From contig NZ_JALKCV010000008.1 in NCBI RefSeq assembly GCF_023634065.1, forward strand, positions 124,001 through 188,000: a stretch of DNA of 64,000 nucleotides, in the 5' to 3' direction. Source of the DNA: Microbulbifer litoralis (GTDB lineage Bacteria; Pseudomonadota; Gammaproteobacteria; Pseudomonadales; Cellvibrionaceae). The notes below the pieces were generated by a model that did no database searches, was not told the DNA's origin, and worked only from the letters and a program-made list of their open reading frames with translations. Positions 44,936 to 53,731 of this stretch are shown in pieces; position 1 is the stretch's first letter; every line of letters begins with the position of its first letter. A program made the translations under genes and the position numbers.

Positions 44936-45985
44936 CTACTTGAAGCGCAGTTCCACGCGGCGGTTCTGCGCGCGCCCGGCCTCGGTGTCATTGCTGGCGA
45001 CCGGCTGTTCCTCGCCGTATCCCCTGGCGGTGATCCGCGAGGCGGCGATGCCGTTGTCGACCAGGTACTGGCGCACGGAATTGGCGCGCTGGTCGGAGAG
45101 GCGTTTGTTGTAGGCATCGTTGCCGAGGCTGTCGGTGTGGCCGGCCACTTCCACACTGGCGCCGGGCTGGTTGTTGAGGGCCTTCACGACCTTGTTCAGC
45201 GACCCGGTGGCGGCGGGCGTCAGCGTGGCGGAATTGAATTCAAAGCGGATGTCTTCCAGCGTGATGGTCTGTGCCTTGAGAGCGCAGCCCTCACTGTCTA
45301 CGCGGGTGTTCGGCAGGGTGTCGGGACAGCGGTCGTCCTTGTCCAAAACGCCGTCGCCGTCGGAGTCTTTCGGCGGTTGCGGGGCGGGTTTGGGGGCCGG
45401 CGCCGGGGCCGGGGCCGGGGCGGGCTCGGCCGCTTTCTGGAGCGGGAAGCTGAAGCCGAGCCCAAGTTGCCAGTCGTTCATGTCATCGGCGAAATAATCC
45501 CGCAGGTAGCGCACTTCGGCGCGGATTTTCAGGCCGTTGCTGTTGATCGGCGCGCTGACAAAACCCGCCCCCAGGTTGATAAAGCCGTTGACGTCCGCGC
45601 CGCCGGGGTAGCCGTTGTTGACAGTGCCGCCGGCGCCGCCGAGCAGGAAGGGGGTATAGCCCGAGCGGTCCCGGAAGGCGTAGACCATGTCCATGCCGAC
45701 GCCGGAGGTATAGAGGTTTTTGCCGCTCAGCAGATTCCTTCCGTCCGCGCGTATGCCGAATGCCTGAACCTCGGTGTACCAGGGGCCCCGCCAACCACGG
45801 CCGTAGATGGCGCGAGCGCCGTAGGCATCGTTGTCGGCACTGCGGTCACTGTCCACGCGGCTGAAGACCGGCATCAGGTCCACGTAAATATCATCCAGCC
45901 CCTCGGCGATTGCGCCGCTGGAGAGAAAGCTGCCGGAGAGGGGGAGTGAGAGGGTAAGCGGCAGCGCCAGGAGAGATCTTTTCAT
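44936..45985 (-). CDS. OmpA-family outer-membrane protein (copy 1)
   Basis: About 349 residues. Signal peptide (cut near AIA-EG), an eight-strand OmpA-type beta-barrel (about 25-195), a Pro-Ala repeat linker, a thrombospondin type-3 calcium motif (DSDGDGVLDKDDRCPDT) and a C-terminal OmpA peptidoglycan-binding domain (IRFEFNSATLTPAA, AGHTDSLGN, RRVELRFK). ATG 45985 follows AAGGA; an in-frame ATG at 46006 is less likely. Tandem paralogue of the next gene. Downstream, the 279 bp to 44657 contain a small hairpin (ATTTCC/GGAAAT) only. Confidence 0.92.
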   Translation of the reverse strand: MKRSLLALPLTLSLPLSGSFLSSGAIAEGLDDIYVDLMPVFSRVDSDRSADNDAYGARAIYGRGWRGPWYTEVQAFGIRADGRNLLSGKNLYTSGVGMDMVYAFRDRSGYTPFLLGGAGGTVNNGYPGGADVNGFINLGAGFVSAPINSNGLKIRAEVRYLRDYFADDMNDWQLGLGFSFPLQKAAEPAPAPAPAPAPKPAPQPPKDSDGDGVLDKDDRCPDTLPNTRVDSEGCALKAQTITLEDIRFEFNSATLTPAATGSLNKVVKALNNQPGASVEVAGHTDSLGNDAYNKRLSDQRANSVRQYLVDNGIAASRITARGYGEEQPVASNDTEAGRAQNRRVELRFK

Positions 45986-46130
45986 GGTCAATGATTTCCT
46001 TTTCATTTTTGATGGGGGAAGTGTTGATCCGGTGGGCGCGGTTGTCTACCGCGGGGCGCGAAAAGCCTGTTGTGTGTGCGCCTGTGCCGTCGAAGCGGGG
46101 GTGTATCGTCGCCGTGGGCCCATGACACGG

Positions 46131-46154
46131 GGAACCCCGGGAAGCCGGGGTTCC
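46131..46154 (-). other. Stable hairpin after OmpA copy 2
   Basis: GGAACCCCGG (46131-46140), loop GAAG, CCGGGGTTCC (46145-46154): a perfect 10-bp stem with a four-base loop, about 10 nt past the stop of the gene at 46165. No U-run follows on either strand, so it is more likely an mRNA 3'-protecting structure than an intrinsic terminator. Confidence 0.6.
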
Positions 46155-46164
46155 ACCGGGGCGA

Positions 46165-47223
46165 TCAGCGAAAACGCATTTCCACGCGCCGGTTCATGGC
46201 GCGACCGCTGTCGGTGGCATTGGACTCCAGCGGTTGCTGCTCGCCGTAGCCGTTGGCGGTGAGCCGGTTTGCGTCGACACCGTTGCGGACCAGGTAGGCA
46301 CGGACGGAGTTGGCCCGTTGCCGGGACAGTTTCAGGTTGTAGCTGTCGTTACCGAGGCTGTCGGTGTGGCCGGCGATTTCCACCTGGTTGCCGGGCTGGC
46401 TGCGCAGGGAGCGGGCAACCTCCTGCAGGGAGTTTCTGGCGGCGGGGGTCAGTATCGCCGAATTGAATTCGAAGTGGATATCGTCCAGCGTGATGGTCTG
46501 GTTGGCCAGCACGCAGCCCTCGCTGTCCACCCGTGCGCCGGGCAGGGTATCCGGGCAGCGATCGTCCCGGTCGAGCACGCCGTCGCCATCGGAGTCCCGC
46601 AGGTTGACGTTGACCGGGCCCGTCTGCCTGGGTGCGGCGGCGTATACGGGCGCCGGGGGAGGCGGGCAGCGCAGCGGGATACTGATGCCGAAGCCCAGCT
46701 GCCAGTCGCTCATGCCGTCTTCGAAGAAATCGTACAGGTAGCGGACTTCGGCGCGCAGGCGGATACCGCGTGCGGAAATTTCCTGGCTGGTGAAGCCGGC
46801 GGCGAAATTTACAAAGGCGCTGGTGGTGTCGTCGGAATCCGGCATCACATCGTCGTAGACACCACCGAGGCCCGCCAGCAGGAAGGGGGTGTAGCCGTCG
46901 CGGTCCCCGAAGTTGTAGACCACGTCGAGGCCGACCCCGGACATGTAGTAATCCGTCTGGTCCTGGAATTCCACACTGCCGTTGGTGTTCTCGGTTTCCA
47001 GGATGGCGCCGAACACCTGCACCTCGGAATACCAGTGGCCCTGCCAGCCCCAGCCGTAGGCGGCGCGCAGGCCACCGGCCTGGCGCTCGGTGTTGCGGTC
47101 GCTGTCGACGCGGGTGAAATAGGGCGTCAGGTCGAGATAGTTGTCGGCGGGGCCTTCCGCGGCAACCGGCATCGCCGCGGTGAACAGCCCCGCAGACAGG
47201 AGCAGTGAGTGGTACAGGCGCAT
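46165..47223 (-). CDS. OmpA-family outer-membrane protein (copy 2)
   Basis: 352 residues, same architecture as copy 1: signal peptide (cut near VAA-EG), eight-strand barrel (about 25-190), linker, TSP3 motif (DSDGDGVLDRDDRCPDT), OmpA domain (IHFEFNSAILTPAA, AGHTDSLGN, RRVEMRFR). The linker is short and not a Pro-Ala repeat. ATG 47223 follows AAGGA 8 nt upstream. The two genes are clear tandem duplicates, with the C-terminal halves most alike. The long 5' region carries a hairpin and an inverted repeat (see 47285 and 47348). Confidence 0.92.
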   Translation of the reverse strand: MRLYHSLLLSAGLFTAAMPVAAEGPADNYLDLTPYFTRVDSDRNTERQAGGLRAAYGWGWQGHWYSEVQVFGAILETENTNGSVEFQDQTDYYMSGVGLDVVYNFGDRDGYTPFLLAGLGGVYDDVMPDSDDTTSAFVNFAAGFTSQEISARGIRLRAEVRYLYDFFEDGMSDWQLGFGISIPLRCPPPPAPVYAAAPRQTGPVNVNLRDSDGDGVLDRDDRCPDTLPGARVDSEGCVLANQTITLDDIHFEFNSAILTPAARNSLQEVARSLRSQPGNQVEIAGHTDSLGNDSYNLKLSRQRANSVRAYLVRNGVDANRLTANGYGEQQPLESNATDSGRAMNRRVEMRFR

Positions 47224-47284
47224 GGCGTTACATCCTTGTTTACTGTTATTGGTTCCGCCGCGCGCTGCCGCGGGCGGTATCGGG

Positions 47285-47302
47285 CCCGAAATCCTTTTCG
47301 GG
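47285..47302 (-). promoter_or_regulatory. 5'-UTR hairpin of OmpA copy 2
   Basis: CCCGAAA (47285-47291), loop TCCT, TTTCGGG (47296-47302), a perfect 7-bp stem about 60 nt before the ATG on the minus strand. Outer-membrane protein mRNAs of this kind are often stabilised by 5' hairpins and targeted by small RNAs; that is inference. Confidence 0.5.
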
Positions 47303-47347
47303 ACGGTCTCTTTTTACCCTTGAAGATATGTAGTTGAAACCGCCCCC

Positions 47348-47389
47348 TTTTCCACAAAATGGCGCGATTTTTTCGGACTTTGTGGAAAA
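47348..47389. repeat. 11-bp inverted repeat in OmpA copy 2 upstream region
   Basis: TTTTCCACAAA (47348-47358) and TTTGTGGAAAA (47379-47389), exact reverse complements separated by 20 bp. The arms resemble DnaA boxes (TTATCCACA with one change), but nothing else suggests an origin. Either a regulator-binding site or the 3' structure of the convergent-side transcript. Confidence 0.55.
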
Positions 47390-47454
47390 ATGAGACAGGA
47401 TGTCGTCCAGGGCAAAATTCGGGGCGACAGGCTCGCCGCTCGCCCGTGAGGGGT

Positions 47455-48255
47455 TTAGCGGAAACTGATCAGGGCAGCGGTTACCGCCACATTGAGGCTT
47501 TCCACGCCGTTTTTCATCGGGATCCTGAGACGCTGTGTGCACTGCTCGGCGACGGCGTCGCTGACACCGTGGGTTTCGTTGCCCAGTACAAATACCGTCG
47601 CCGCACTCTTGTCGAGCCCGGTAACGGTATCGCGTGCGTGGGATGAAAGTCCGCAGACGCGCGCACCCCGCTGGCGAAATTGCGCCAGGGTGGGGGCCAG
47701 TTTTTCGCAGCGCAGCAGCCGCATTTTAAAGGCGGTGCCGGTGCTCGCCTTGATCACCAGCGGATCGATCTGCGCGCAGCCTTTCTTCGGCAGGATGATT
47801 CCGTCCATACCGCCGGCGCAGGCGGAGCGGATGATCATGCCCAGGTTCTGCGGGTTGGTAATGCCATCCAGGGCCAGCAATTCATAGGGCCTGTCGGGCA
47901 TCTGCTGCAAAAATGCCTCGGCGCTGCCGTAGTGGGGCAGTGCCAGGTCCAGGGCCACACCCTGGTCCTGGCGCGCGTTCCCGGAAATACGCGATAGTCC
48001 CTTGCGATCCCAGTGGGCGATTTCGAGTTGGCGTTCGGTGGCCAGCTGCTCGATACGCGCAATCAGGTGGTCGCGGCGGTTGCTGTCGGCCAGGTGCAGT
48101 TTGTGGACCGGCAGGGACAGGTCCTCGAGTGCTTCCAGTACCGGTTTGCGCCCGTAAATGGTCAGCAGGCTGTCGTAGAAAGCGCGCTTCTGCAGGTATT
48201 CGGGGGAGTCTTCCCTGGCTCGGGATTTCCCGGGTTTTGGTTGTGGGTCTTTCAC
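47455..48255 (-). CDS. TrmH/SpoU-family RNA methyltransferase
   Basis: 266 residues. An N-terminal substrate-binding domain (IYGRKPVLEAL) precedes the trefoil-knot SPOUT fold with the three TrmH motifs: LDGITNPQNLGMIIRSA, VFVLGNETHGVS and IPMKNGVESLNVAVT. Predicted 2'-O-methylation of rRNA or tRNA with S-adenosylmethionine (RlmB-like). GTG start overlaps the stop of the upstream DUF2520 gene (GTGA), so the two are coupled. RlmB orthology is not certain, as RlmB is normally near rnr. Confidence 0.9.
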   Translation of the reverse strand: MKDPQPKPGKSRAREDSPEYLQKRAFYDSLLTIYGRKPVLEALEDLSLPVHKLHLADSNRRDHLIARIEQLATERQLEIAHWDRKGLSRISGNARQDQGVALDLALPHYGSAEAFLQQMPDRPYELLALDGITNPQNLGMIIRSACAGGMDGIILPKKGCAQIDPLVIKASTGTAFKMRLLRCEKLAPTLAQFRQRGARVCGLSSHARDTVTGLDKSAATVFVLGNETHGVSDAVAEQCTQRLRIPMKNGVESLNVAVTAALISFR

Positions 48256-49118
48256 CGCGATGGTTCTTCCAGCAATTCAGTCAGGGTTTTGGCCGCGTCT
48301 TCCGGCAGTGCGCCGCGGCGGGCCAACTCTACACAGGCCAGCCCCAGTTGGCGATAGCACTGCGCCAGTTGCGGATCCGCCGCCCGCAGGGCGTCCAGCT
48401 GTGTGGCCACGGTGGCCGTATCGCCGCGCGCGATGGGGCCGGTCAGCGCCCGTTCGGGGCCGAGCTGCATATTGTTGCGGGCCGTCTGCAATACGATGGG
48501 CTGCAGCATTTGCAGCGCCCGCTCGCGATCGATACCGGCGGCGGCGAAGGTGCGCAGGCTCAGGTCCATCAGTGCGGTCAGGTAGTTGCAGGCAAAGACC
48601 GAGCCGGCGTGGTAGAGGCTTTTGTTTTCCGCTTCGATGGTCAGTGTTGTGCAGTCGAGCGCGGTAAACGCGCTGCCCAGTATGTCCAGCGCGCGCGGAT
48701 CGCCCTCGAGGGCGACGCTGCTGCCGGCCAGTGTCTGCAGCGACGATTCCGGCGCGGCAAAACTGTGCACCGGGTGGGCGCTGGCGGTGGCGGCGGGTCT
48801 GCAGGGGGCGAGAACTTCCGAGCTGAGGGCGCCGCTGCAGTGAAATATTACGCTGTGCCCGCGTTCCGCGCGTCGCCCCAGGGCCCCGGCGACTGCGGTT
48901 ATCTGGCCGTCGCTGGTGGCGATCAGCCAGCAGTCCGCATCCGGCATGGTGTCGATGGTGTCGACGGCGCGGCCGGCGCCGATAAAGGTCGCGGCATCGC
49001 GGGCGCTCGGCAGGCTGCGATTGCAGATGGCGGCGATTTCGAAGACCTGTCGCTGTCGCCACAGCCGGCCGAGGGTCCTGCCCAGTTTGCCGGCGCCGAT
49101 GATATTGAGCGTTTGCAT
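48252..49118 (-). CDS. Rossmann-fold DUF2520 protein
   Basis: About 288 residues: N-terminal NAD(P)-binding Rossmann domain (MQTLNIIGAGKLGRTLGRLW) and a C-terminal helical DUF2520 domain (about 130-260, ALTGPIARGD motif). Similar in layout to 6-phosphogluconate or ketopantoate reductase-like enzymes, but the substrate is unknown. ATG 49118 directly precedes the Rossmann strand; a GTG at 49151 is in frame. Encoded between pdxJ and the methyltransferase. Confidence 0.85.
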   Translation of the reverse strand: MQTLNIIGAGKLGRTLGRLWRQRQVFEIAAICNRSLPSARDAATFIGAGRAVDTIDTMPDADCWLIATSDGQITAVAGALGRRAERGHSVIFHCSGALSSEVLAPCRPAATASAHPVHSFAAPESSLQTLAGSSVALEGDPRALDILGSAFTALDCTTLTIEAENKSLYHAGSVFACNYLTALMDLSLRTFAAAGIDRERALQMLQPIVLQTARNNMQLGPERALTGPIARGDTATVATQLDALRAADPQLAQCYRQLGLACVELARRGALPEDAAKTLTELLEEPSR

Positions 49119-49170
49119 GGGAGTCTCATCTTCTGCCGCTGCCGGGTGCACGGCGCATCCGGCACGGTGG

Positions 49171-49929
49171 TCAGTTGCCGGCCAGGCAGTTCAGGTAGGC
49201 GTTGACGGCGTTGTCGAGGCCCATATTCAGCGCGTCGACGGTGAGCGCGTGGCCGATGGAGACTTCCTGCAGGCCGGGCAGGGTGCGGTAGCGGGGCAGG
49301 TTGATCAGGTTCAGGTCGTGGCCGGCGTTGACGCCGAGACCCAGTTGTCGCGCGTGTTCGGCGGCGGCCATGTGGGCGGCGAAGATGGCTTCGATATCGT
49401 CGCTCTGCCTGGTTACGGCCTCTGCGTAGGGTCCGGTGTAGAGCTCGATGCGATCGGCGCCGACTTCCCGCGCCAGTGCGATCTGGTCGAGGTCCGGGTC
49501 CATAAACAGGCTGATGCGGATGTTGGCGTCCCGGAGTCGGGCGATGATCGGCTCCAGGCGCGCGCCGTCGCGCTTCAGGTCGAAGCCGTGGTCCGAGGTC
49601 AGTTGGTCGTTACTGTCGGGCACCAGGGTGCACTGGTCCGGGTGTGTTTCGAGTACCAGCGGCATCAGCCCCGGGTAGTCGTCGAGCGCACCGGCAAAGG
49701 GGTTGCCCTCGACATTGAATTCGATACCGTCGCGGTCGCGGCACAGGGCGGCCAGGTCGCGCACATCGCCGGGGCGGATATGGCGCTGGTCCGGGCGTGG
49801 GTGCACCGTCAGCCCCTGGGCGCCCGCGTCCAGGCAGGTGCGGCCGTGGGCGACCACGTCCGGATAGTTGCCTTCGCGGGAATTGCGGATCAGGGCAATT
49901 TTGTTGAGATTTACACTGAGGGCTATCAC
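49171..49929 (-). CDS. pdxJ: Pyridoxine 5'-phosphate synthase
   Basis: 252 residues. PdxJ condenses 1-deoxyxylulose-5-phosphate with 3-amino-2-oxopropyl phosphate to pyridoxine 5'-phosphate, the last ring-forming step of DXP-dependent vitamin B6 synthesis. Family motifs: LSVNLNKIALIRNSRE, GLTVHPRPDQRHI, FNVEGNP, ELYTGPYAEA, GLGVNAGHDLN, VSIGHALT. GTG start shares its first base with the stop of ppiA (TAGTG). Usually next to recO/acpS in other gammaproteobacteria, so this context is different. Confidence 0.97.
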   Translation of the reverse strand: MIALSVNLNKIALIRNSREGNYPDVVAHGRTCLDAGAQGLTVHPRPDQRHIRPGDVRDLAALCRDRDGIEFNVEGNPFAGALDDYPGLMPLVLETHPDQCTLVPDSNDQLTSDHGFDLKRDGARLEPIIARLRDANIRISLFMDPDLDQIALAREVGADRIELYTGPYAEAVTRQSDDIEAIFAAHMAAAEHARQLGLGVNAGHDLNLINLPRYRTLPGLQEVSIGHALTVDALNMGLDNAVNAYLNCLAGN

Positions 49930-50525
49930 TACTGCTCTCCTTGGTCGCCCTGTTTGTTCGCCGCCACGGCGTCGCCGTCGAACCGCTTCGCTTTCAGGAT
50001 GCGCACCGGCACATTGGGGGCATCCGGGAATGAGCGATAGCGTCCGCGGGGCTCGGCGGCGATCTTCTCCACCACGTCCATGCCGCCCGTTACCCGGCCG
50101 AAAACGGTATAGCCGGGCTTGTCCTCTGTGGCGTCTAGGCGGGCGTTGTTGACCAGGTTGATGAAAAACTGCGAGGTGGCGCTGTCCGGATTCGATGTCC
50201 GCGCCATGGCGAGGGTGCCGCGTTTATTGCTGAGGCCGTTGCCGGATTCGTTGACCACCGGCTCACGCGTTTCCTTCTTCTGGAAATCGAAGGTGTGGCC
50301 GCCGGTCTGGGCCATGAAGCCGGGGATGACCCGGTGAAAGATCACGCCGTTGTAGAAGCCGCTGTCCACGTAGGTGAGAAAGTTCTCCACCGTGGCCGGC
50401 GCCTTGTCCGCGTAGAGTTCCACGCGGACGGTGCCGAGGTCGGTTTTCAGTTCCACTTCGGGATTGTCGGCCAGGGCCGGCAGGGCGGTGAGCCAGGCCA
50501 GCAGGAGGGGGATCAGTGTGCGCAT
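49929..50525 (-). CDS. ppiA: Periplasmic cyclophilin-type peptidyl-prolyl isomerase
   Basis: About 198 residues with a signal peptide (cut near ALA-DN) and a complete cyclophilin domain: YNGVIFHRVIPGFMAQTG (catalytic Arg), SQFFINL, and VFGRVTGGMDVV. Catalyses Pro cis-trans isomerisation during folding of exported proteins. ATG 50525 with GGAG upstream; ATG 50549 also in frame. Short Lys/Gln-rich C-terminal tail. Coupled to pdxJ. Confidence 0.93.
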   Translation of the reverse strand: MRTLIPLLLAWLTALPALADNPEVELKTDLGTVRVELYADKAPATVENFLTYVDSGFYNGVIFHRVIPGFMAQTGGHTFDFQKKETREPVVNESGNGLSNKRGTLAMARTSNPDSATSQFFINLVNNARLDATEDKPGYTVFGRVTGGMDVVEKIAAEPRGRYRSFPDAPNVPVRILKAKRFDGDAVAANKQGDQGEQ

Positions 50526-50632
50526 CTTCCATGTCTCCGGGGTTTTCATATCGGCTGCATCGGTCGGGGAGTCCTCCCCGACAAATGCTATAACACTTTA
50601 CCGCAATGTCCGGCCCCACACTGAAAAAGCAT

Positions 50633-51313
50633 TCAGTTCGCCCATTCCGAATGGCGGCGGCGCGGGCGCACGAAGGGCGCGATCATGGCGAGTATGGCGC
50701 CCAGGCCCACGGAGGCGGCACCGTACATGTACCAGCGGCGCGTATCGCTGCTGGACAGGCGCTGGATCTCCGCCTCGGCCATCATCTGTTCCTGCTTCAG
50801 CAATTCGTGCTGGTGCAGCAGTTTCTGGTGGCGCTTGTTCAGGGATACGGCATCGGCAGACAGGTTCTGCAGTTCCTTCAGGTCGCGGGTGAGCTGCGCG
50901 GATTCTTCCCGGGCCGCTGCGAGTTGCTCCTGCAGCTGGCCGTTCTCCTTTTCCAGGCGGCGCACTTCGCTGCCCAGGTCCATCTCCTCGAAACGGGCCA
51001 GGTCGGCGCGCGCCTTTTCCAGCTTGATTTCGGCCACCGGCTCGTCGACCAGGTATTGGCGGCGCACCCAACCCTCTTTGCCGGCCGATGTGCGCACACG
51101 CGACCAGCCGTCCTCGGGCGCGTCTTCCAGCAGCGCCAGCCGGGTGCCGCTGGGCAGGCCGCTGTCCAGGATGCGGAACTGGTTGCCCTTGCCCGAGCGC
51201 AGGGGCACGTGCAGTTGGTCGGTGATGTATCGGGTGTCCCCGCTCAACGCGCTGGCGGGGGCACCAATGGCGAGCAGCGCGGCTGCCGCCAGTCCGGTCA
51301 GTTGTTTCATCAT
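50633..51313 (-). CDS. SH3-domain membrane protein, YgiM-like
   Basis: 226 residues: signal peptide, bacterial SH3 domain (about 24-90; LHVPLRSGKGNQFRIL, GWSRVRTSAGKEGWV), a long coiled coil (about 95-190) and a C-terminal membrane helix with a basic tail (RPRRRHSEW). This layout matches the TIGR04211/YgiM family of inner-membrane proteins of unclear function, thought to face the periplasm and contact the cell wall. Confidence 0.9.
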   Translation of the reverse strand: MMKQLTGLAAAALLAIGAPASALSGDTRYITDQLHVPLRSGKGNQFRILDSGLPSGTRLALLEDAPEDGWSRVRTSAGKEGWVRRQYLVDEPVAEIKLEKARADLARFEEMDLGSEVRRLEKENGQLQEQLAAAREESAQLTRDLKELQNLSADAVSLNKRHQKLLHQHELLKQEQMMAEAEIQRLSSSDTRRWYMYGAASVGLGAILAMIAPFVRPRRRHSEWAN

Positions 51314-51360
51314 TCTGATTACAGCTTTTTTTATCGGTAATTGCGTTTGTGGTCTGAAAA

Positions 51361-51660
51361 TTACGGTAGCACCTGCTTGAACGGCTTCACCGTTACAGAG
51401 GCGTAGACGCCGGCGCTGACGAAGGGGTCGGCGTCGGCCCAGGCTTTGGCCTCTTCCAGTGAGGAAAATTCCGCAACCACCAGGCTGCCACTGAATCCCG
51501 CCTCGCCCGGATCTTCGCTGTCGATTGCCGGGTGGGGGCCGGCGATCAACAGGCGGCCCTGGTCTTTCAGGCTGTTCAGGCGCGCCAGGTGCTCGGGACG
51601 GGCGCTTTTACGCAGCGGGAGACTGTCTTTTACATCTTCACTGATGATTGCGTACCACAT
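51361..51660 (-). CDS. yciI: YciI-family protein
   Basis: 99 residues of the YciI fold ([34 protein letters not shown], the conserved His and Asp in this region, [12 protein letters not shown]). YciI-like proteins are small dimeric ferredoxin-like enzymes; E. coli YciI function is not settled. Starts about 36 nt after the VC0807-like gene, in a familiar yci neighbourhood. Confidence 0.9.
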   Translation of the reverse strand: MWYAIISEDVKDSLPLRKSARPEHLARLNSLKDQGRLLIAGPHPAIDSEDPGEAGFSGSLVVAEFSSLEEAKAWADADPFVSAGVYASVTVKPFKQVLP

Positions 51661-51695
51661 GGTCGATCGGTGCTCTTATAGGTGTTTATCGGGTG

Positions 51696-52478
51696 CTATT
51701 GCTGCACCATTATCTCTTCCAGTTTGAGGCCGGTCAGTTTGCCGATCCTGCGGAACAGGAAGAAAAGGGTGAAACCGAGAATGATCATCGACGGGACAAA
51801 AATCACCGGGTAACTGAGGGCGGTCATCTTGCCCAGTTCCTCGTTGAAAGCGACGCTTCCCGGCGGGCTCTGCAGCAGTATCCTGGCCAGCACATAGTTC
51901 AGTACCGACGACAGGAAAAAGGAGCCGGCGATCATCCACGAGGCCTGCAGCAGGGTGCGGTCGAAGGCGCGGCTGTTGCCCTTGTTGTCCAGTGCGTCGG
52001 TGATCCTGGCGGTGTCGAGGATCCTGTCGTTGTAGATCAGTGTGCGCACCAGGGGCCAGCGCGTGTACAGCGAGACCACGGTGGCGATGCCCAGCAGGCC
52101 GGGAATCGCGGCCTCCTTGATGGCGATGTACTCGGCATCCAGTTCCAGCAGGCTGATGCCGCCGGTGAGCAGGATGCTGACAATCCCCAGGGCGGAGAAG
52201 AAATTGACCTTGCCGGACTGTTGCAGGTCGCGGGCGCCGTAGAGCAGCGGGAACGCCAGCGCCACCACGATCGCCCATTTGGTGCCCAGCCAGTCGTCGC
52301 CGGACAGCTTGGTCAGGATCAGCGTGGGAATCGCGATATTGAGCAGCAGGTTGGCGAGCAGGCTTTCTTTTCTGGGCTGGGGGCGCTCCGTTTTCGCCGC
52401 GGGCCCCTCGCCCGGCTGGCCCCGGGCCGGCCCGCGCTGTCGATCTGTCGCTGAGGTGCTGGAGTTGGTTTCGGTCAT
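51696..52478 (-). CDS. VC0807-type integral membrane protein
   Basis: About 260 residues. A charged, Gly/Pro-rich cytoplasmic N-terminus (1-35) is followed by about six hydrophobic helices (first LLLNIAIPTLILTKL; last VIFVPSMIILGFTLFFLF) in the pattern of the VC0807 group, relatives of the YciB septation-linked proteins. Occupies the position of yciB in the yciB-yciI arrangement. ATG 52478 is chosen as the first start before the conserved part; ribosome site is weak. Confidence 0.75.
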   Translation of the reverse strand: MTETNSSTSATDRQRGPARGQPGEGPAAKTERPQPRKESLLANLLLNIAIPTLILTKLSGDDWLGTKWAIVVALAFPLLYGARDLQQSGKVNFFSALGIVSILLTGGISLLELDAEYIAIKEAAIPGLLGIATVVSLYTRWPLVRTLIYNDRILDTARITDALDNKGNSRAFDRTLLQASWMIAGSFFLSSVLNYVLARILLQSPPGSVAFNEELGKMTALSYPVIFVPSMIILGFTLFFLFRRIGKLTGLKLEEIMVQQ

Positions 52479-52734
52479 GCTCTGTTCCGGTGATAATGCC
52501 CGCTGAAAGCTGTTGTGCGGTGCTGGATAATGTCCAGCACCCTCTGACAACATAGCTTCCCGGCTGACGGTACCGCGGTCAGCGGTGAAACTGGTCTCTC
52601 CGGGTTCTGCGTGAGAATACCCGGTCGGAGCCTTATCCCTGGTGTGAGGCACCACACTTGTGCCGGCGCAGCTCTGACAGCGGCGGCCGGTAAATGTTCA
52701 AACGGGTGTCACTACCCGAGCGAGAGGATGTCTG

Positions 52735-53619
52735 TTGCATACCCTGAATGATGCGGCTTACAGCGGCCGGATAGACCTGCACTGCCACAGCACTGCCTCG
52801 GACGGTATTTTAAGTCCTGCACAGCTGGTGTCGAGGGCGAAATCACAGGGCGTGACCCTGTTGGCGTTGACGGACCACGATACAGTGGCGGGGCTCGCCG
52901 AGGCCCGGCTGACCGGGCGCGACCTGGGAGTCGGGATCCTGCCGGGGATCGAGTTCTCGACCCGCTGGGGCAAGCACCCGGTCCATGTCGTCGGCCTCAA
53001 TATCGATACCGGCGCGCCGGCGCTGCAGCGGGCTATCGAGCTTCGCGGGCGACTGCGGCGCCAGCGCGCGGAGGAGATCGCCGGGCGGCTGGAGAAGCGC
53101 GGTTTTGCCGGTGCCCTGGAAGGCGCGCGGGCACTGGCCGGCGACAGCGTGCTGGGGCGGCCCCATTTCGCCCGCTGGCTGGTCCAGGCCGGGCATGTCG
53201 AGGACAGCGCCCAGGCGTTCAAGCGCTACCTGGGGGCCGGCAAGGCCGGGGACGTGAAAGTCGACTGGCCGCCGCTGGAGGACACGGTCGCGACCATTCG
53301 CGCTGCCGGCGGCCAGGCGGTACTGGCCCACCCACTCAAGTACGGGCTGACACGCACCCGCCTGCGCGGCCTGCTGTCGGCGTTTGCGGCCTGCGGTGGC
53401 CGCGCGGTGGAGTTGTTGTGCGGGCGCCAGAACCCGGTCCAGACCCGCGATCTGCAGCGGCTGGTCGCATCCCTGGCGGAGGAGGACGGCGCGCCACTGT
53501 ACGCCTCGCTGGGCAGCGACTTCCACCAGCCGGAGCAGCCCTGGCGGGAGCTGGGCTCGGTGCACCTGCCGGCGGGCGTCGAGCCAGTGTGGAAACTGTG
53601 GCAAACTAGCCGGCAATAA
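52735..53619 (+). CDS. rnm: PHP-domain phosphoesterase (RNase AM / YciV)
   Basis: About 294 residues of the PHP family: metal-binding DLHCHSTASDG, LTDHDT, PGIEFS, HPLKYG and GSDFH. The E. coli relative acts as 5'-3' exoribonuclease (RNase AM) and 3',5'-nucleoside bisphosphate phosphatase. TTG start with AGAGGA upstream; no better start fits. It is followed by yciO as in E. coli. The 112-bp gap to yciO is very G+C-rich and could fold, but has no U-run. Confidence 0.92.
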   Translation: MHTLNDAAYSGRIDLHCHSTASDGILSPAQLVSRAKSQGVTLLALTDHDTVAGLAEARLTGRDLGVGILPGIEFSTRWGKHPVHVVGLNIDTGAPALQRAIELRGRLRRQRAEEIAGRLEKRGFAGALEGARALAGDSVLGRPHFARWLVQAGHVEDSAQAFKRYLGAGKAGDVKVDWPPLEDTVATIRAAGGQAVLAHPLKYGLTRTRLRGLLSAFAACGGRAVELLCGRQNPVQTRDLQRLVASLAEEDGAPLYASLGSDFHQPEQPWRELGSVHLPAGVEPVWKLWQTSRQ

Positions 53620-53731
53620 ACAGAGTGGCGGCCGGCCGTGACCGGTCGTCCGCGCGCCGGCAACCGGTGCGCCGGATGCGGCCGGTTTGCCCGCCCGCAG
53701 CAGTGTTGAATTCCATTCCAGGGGGTAATAA

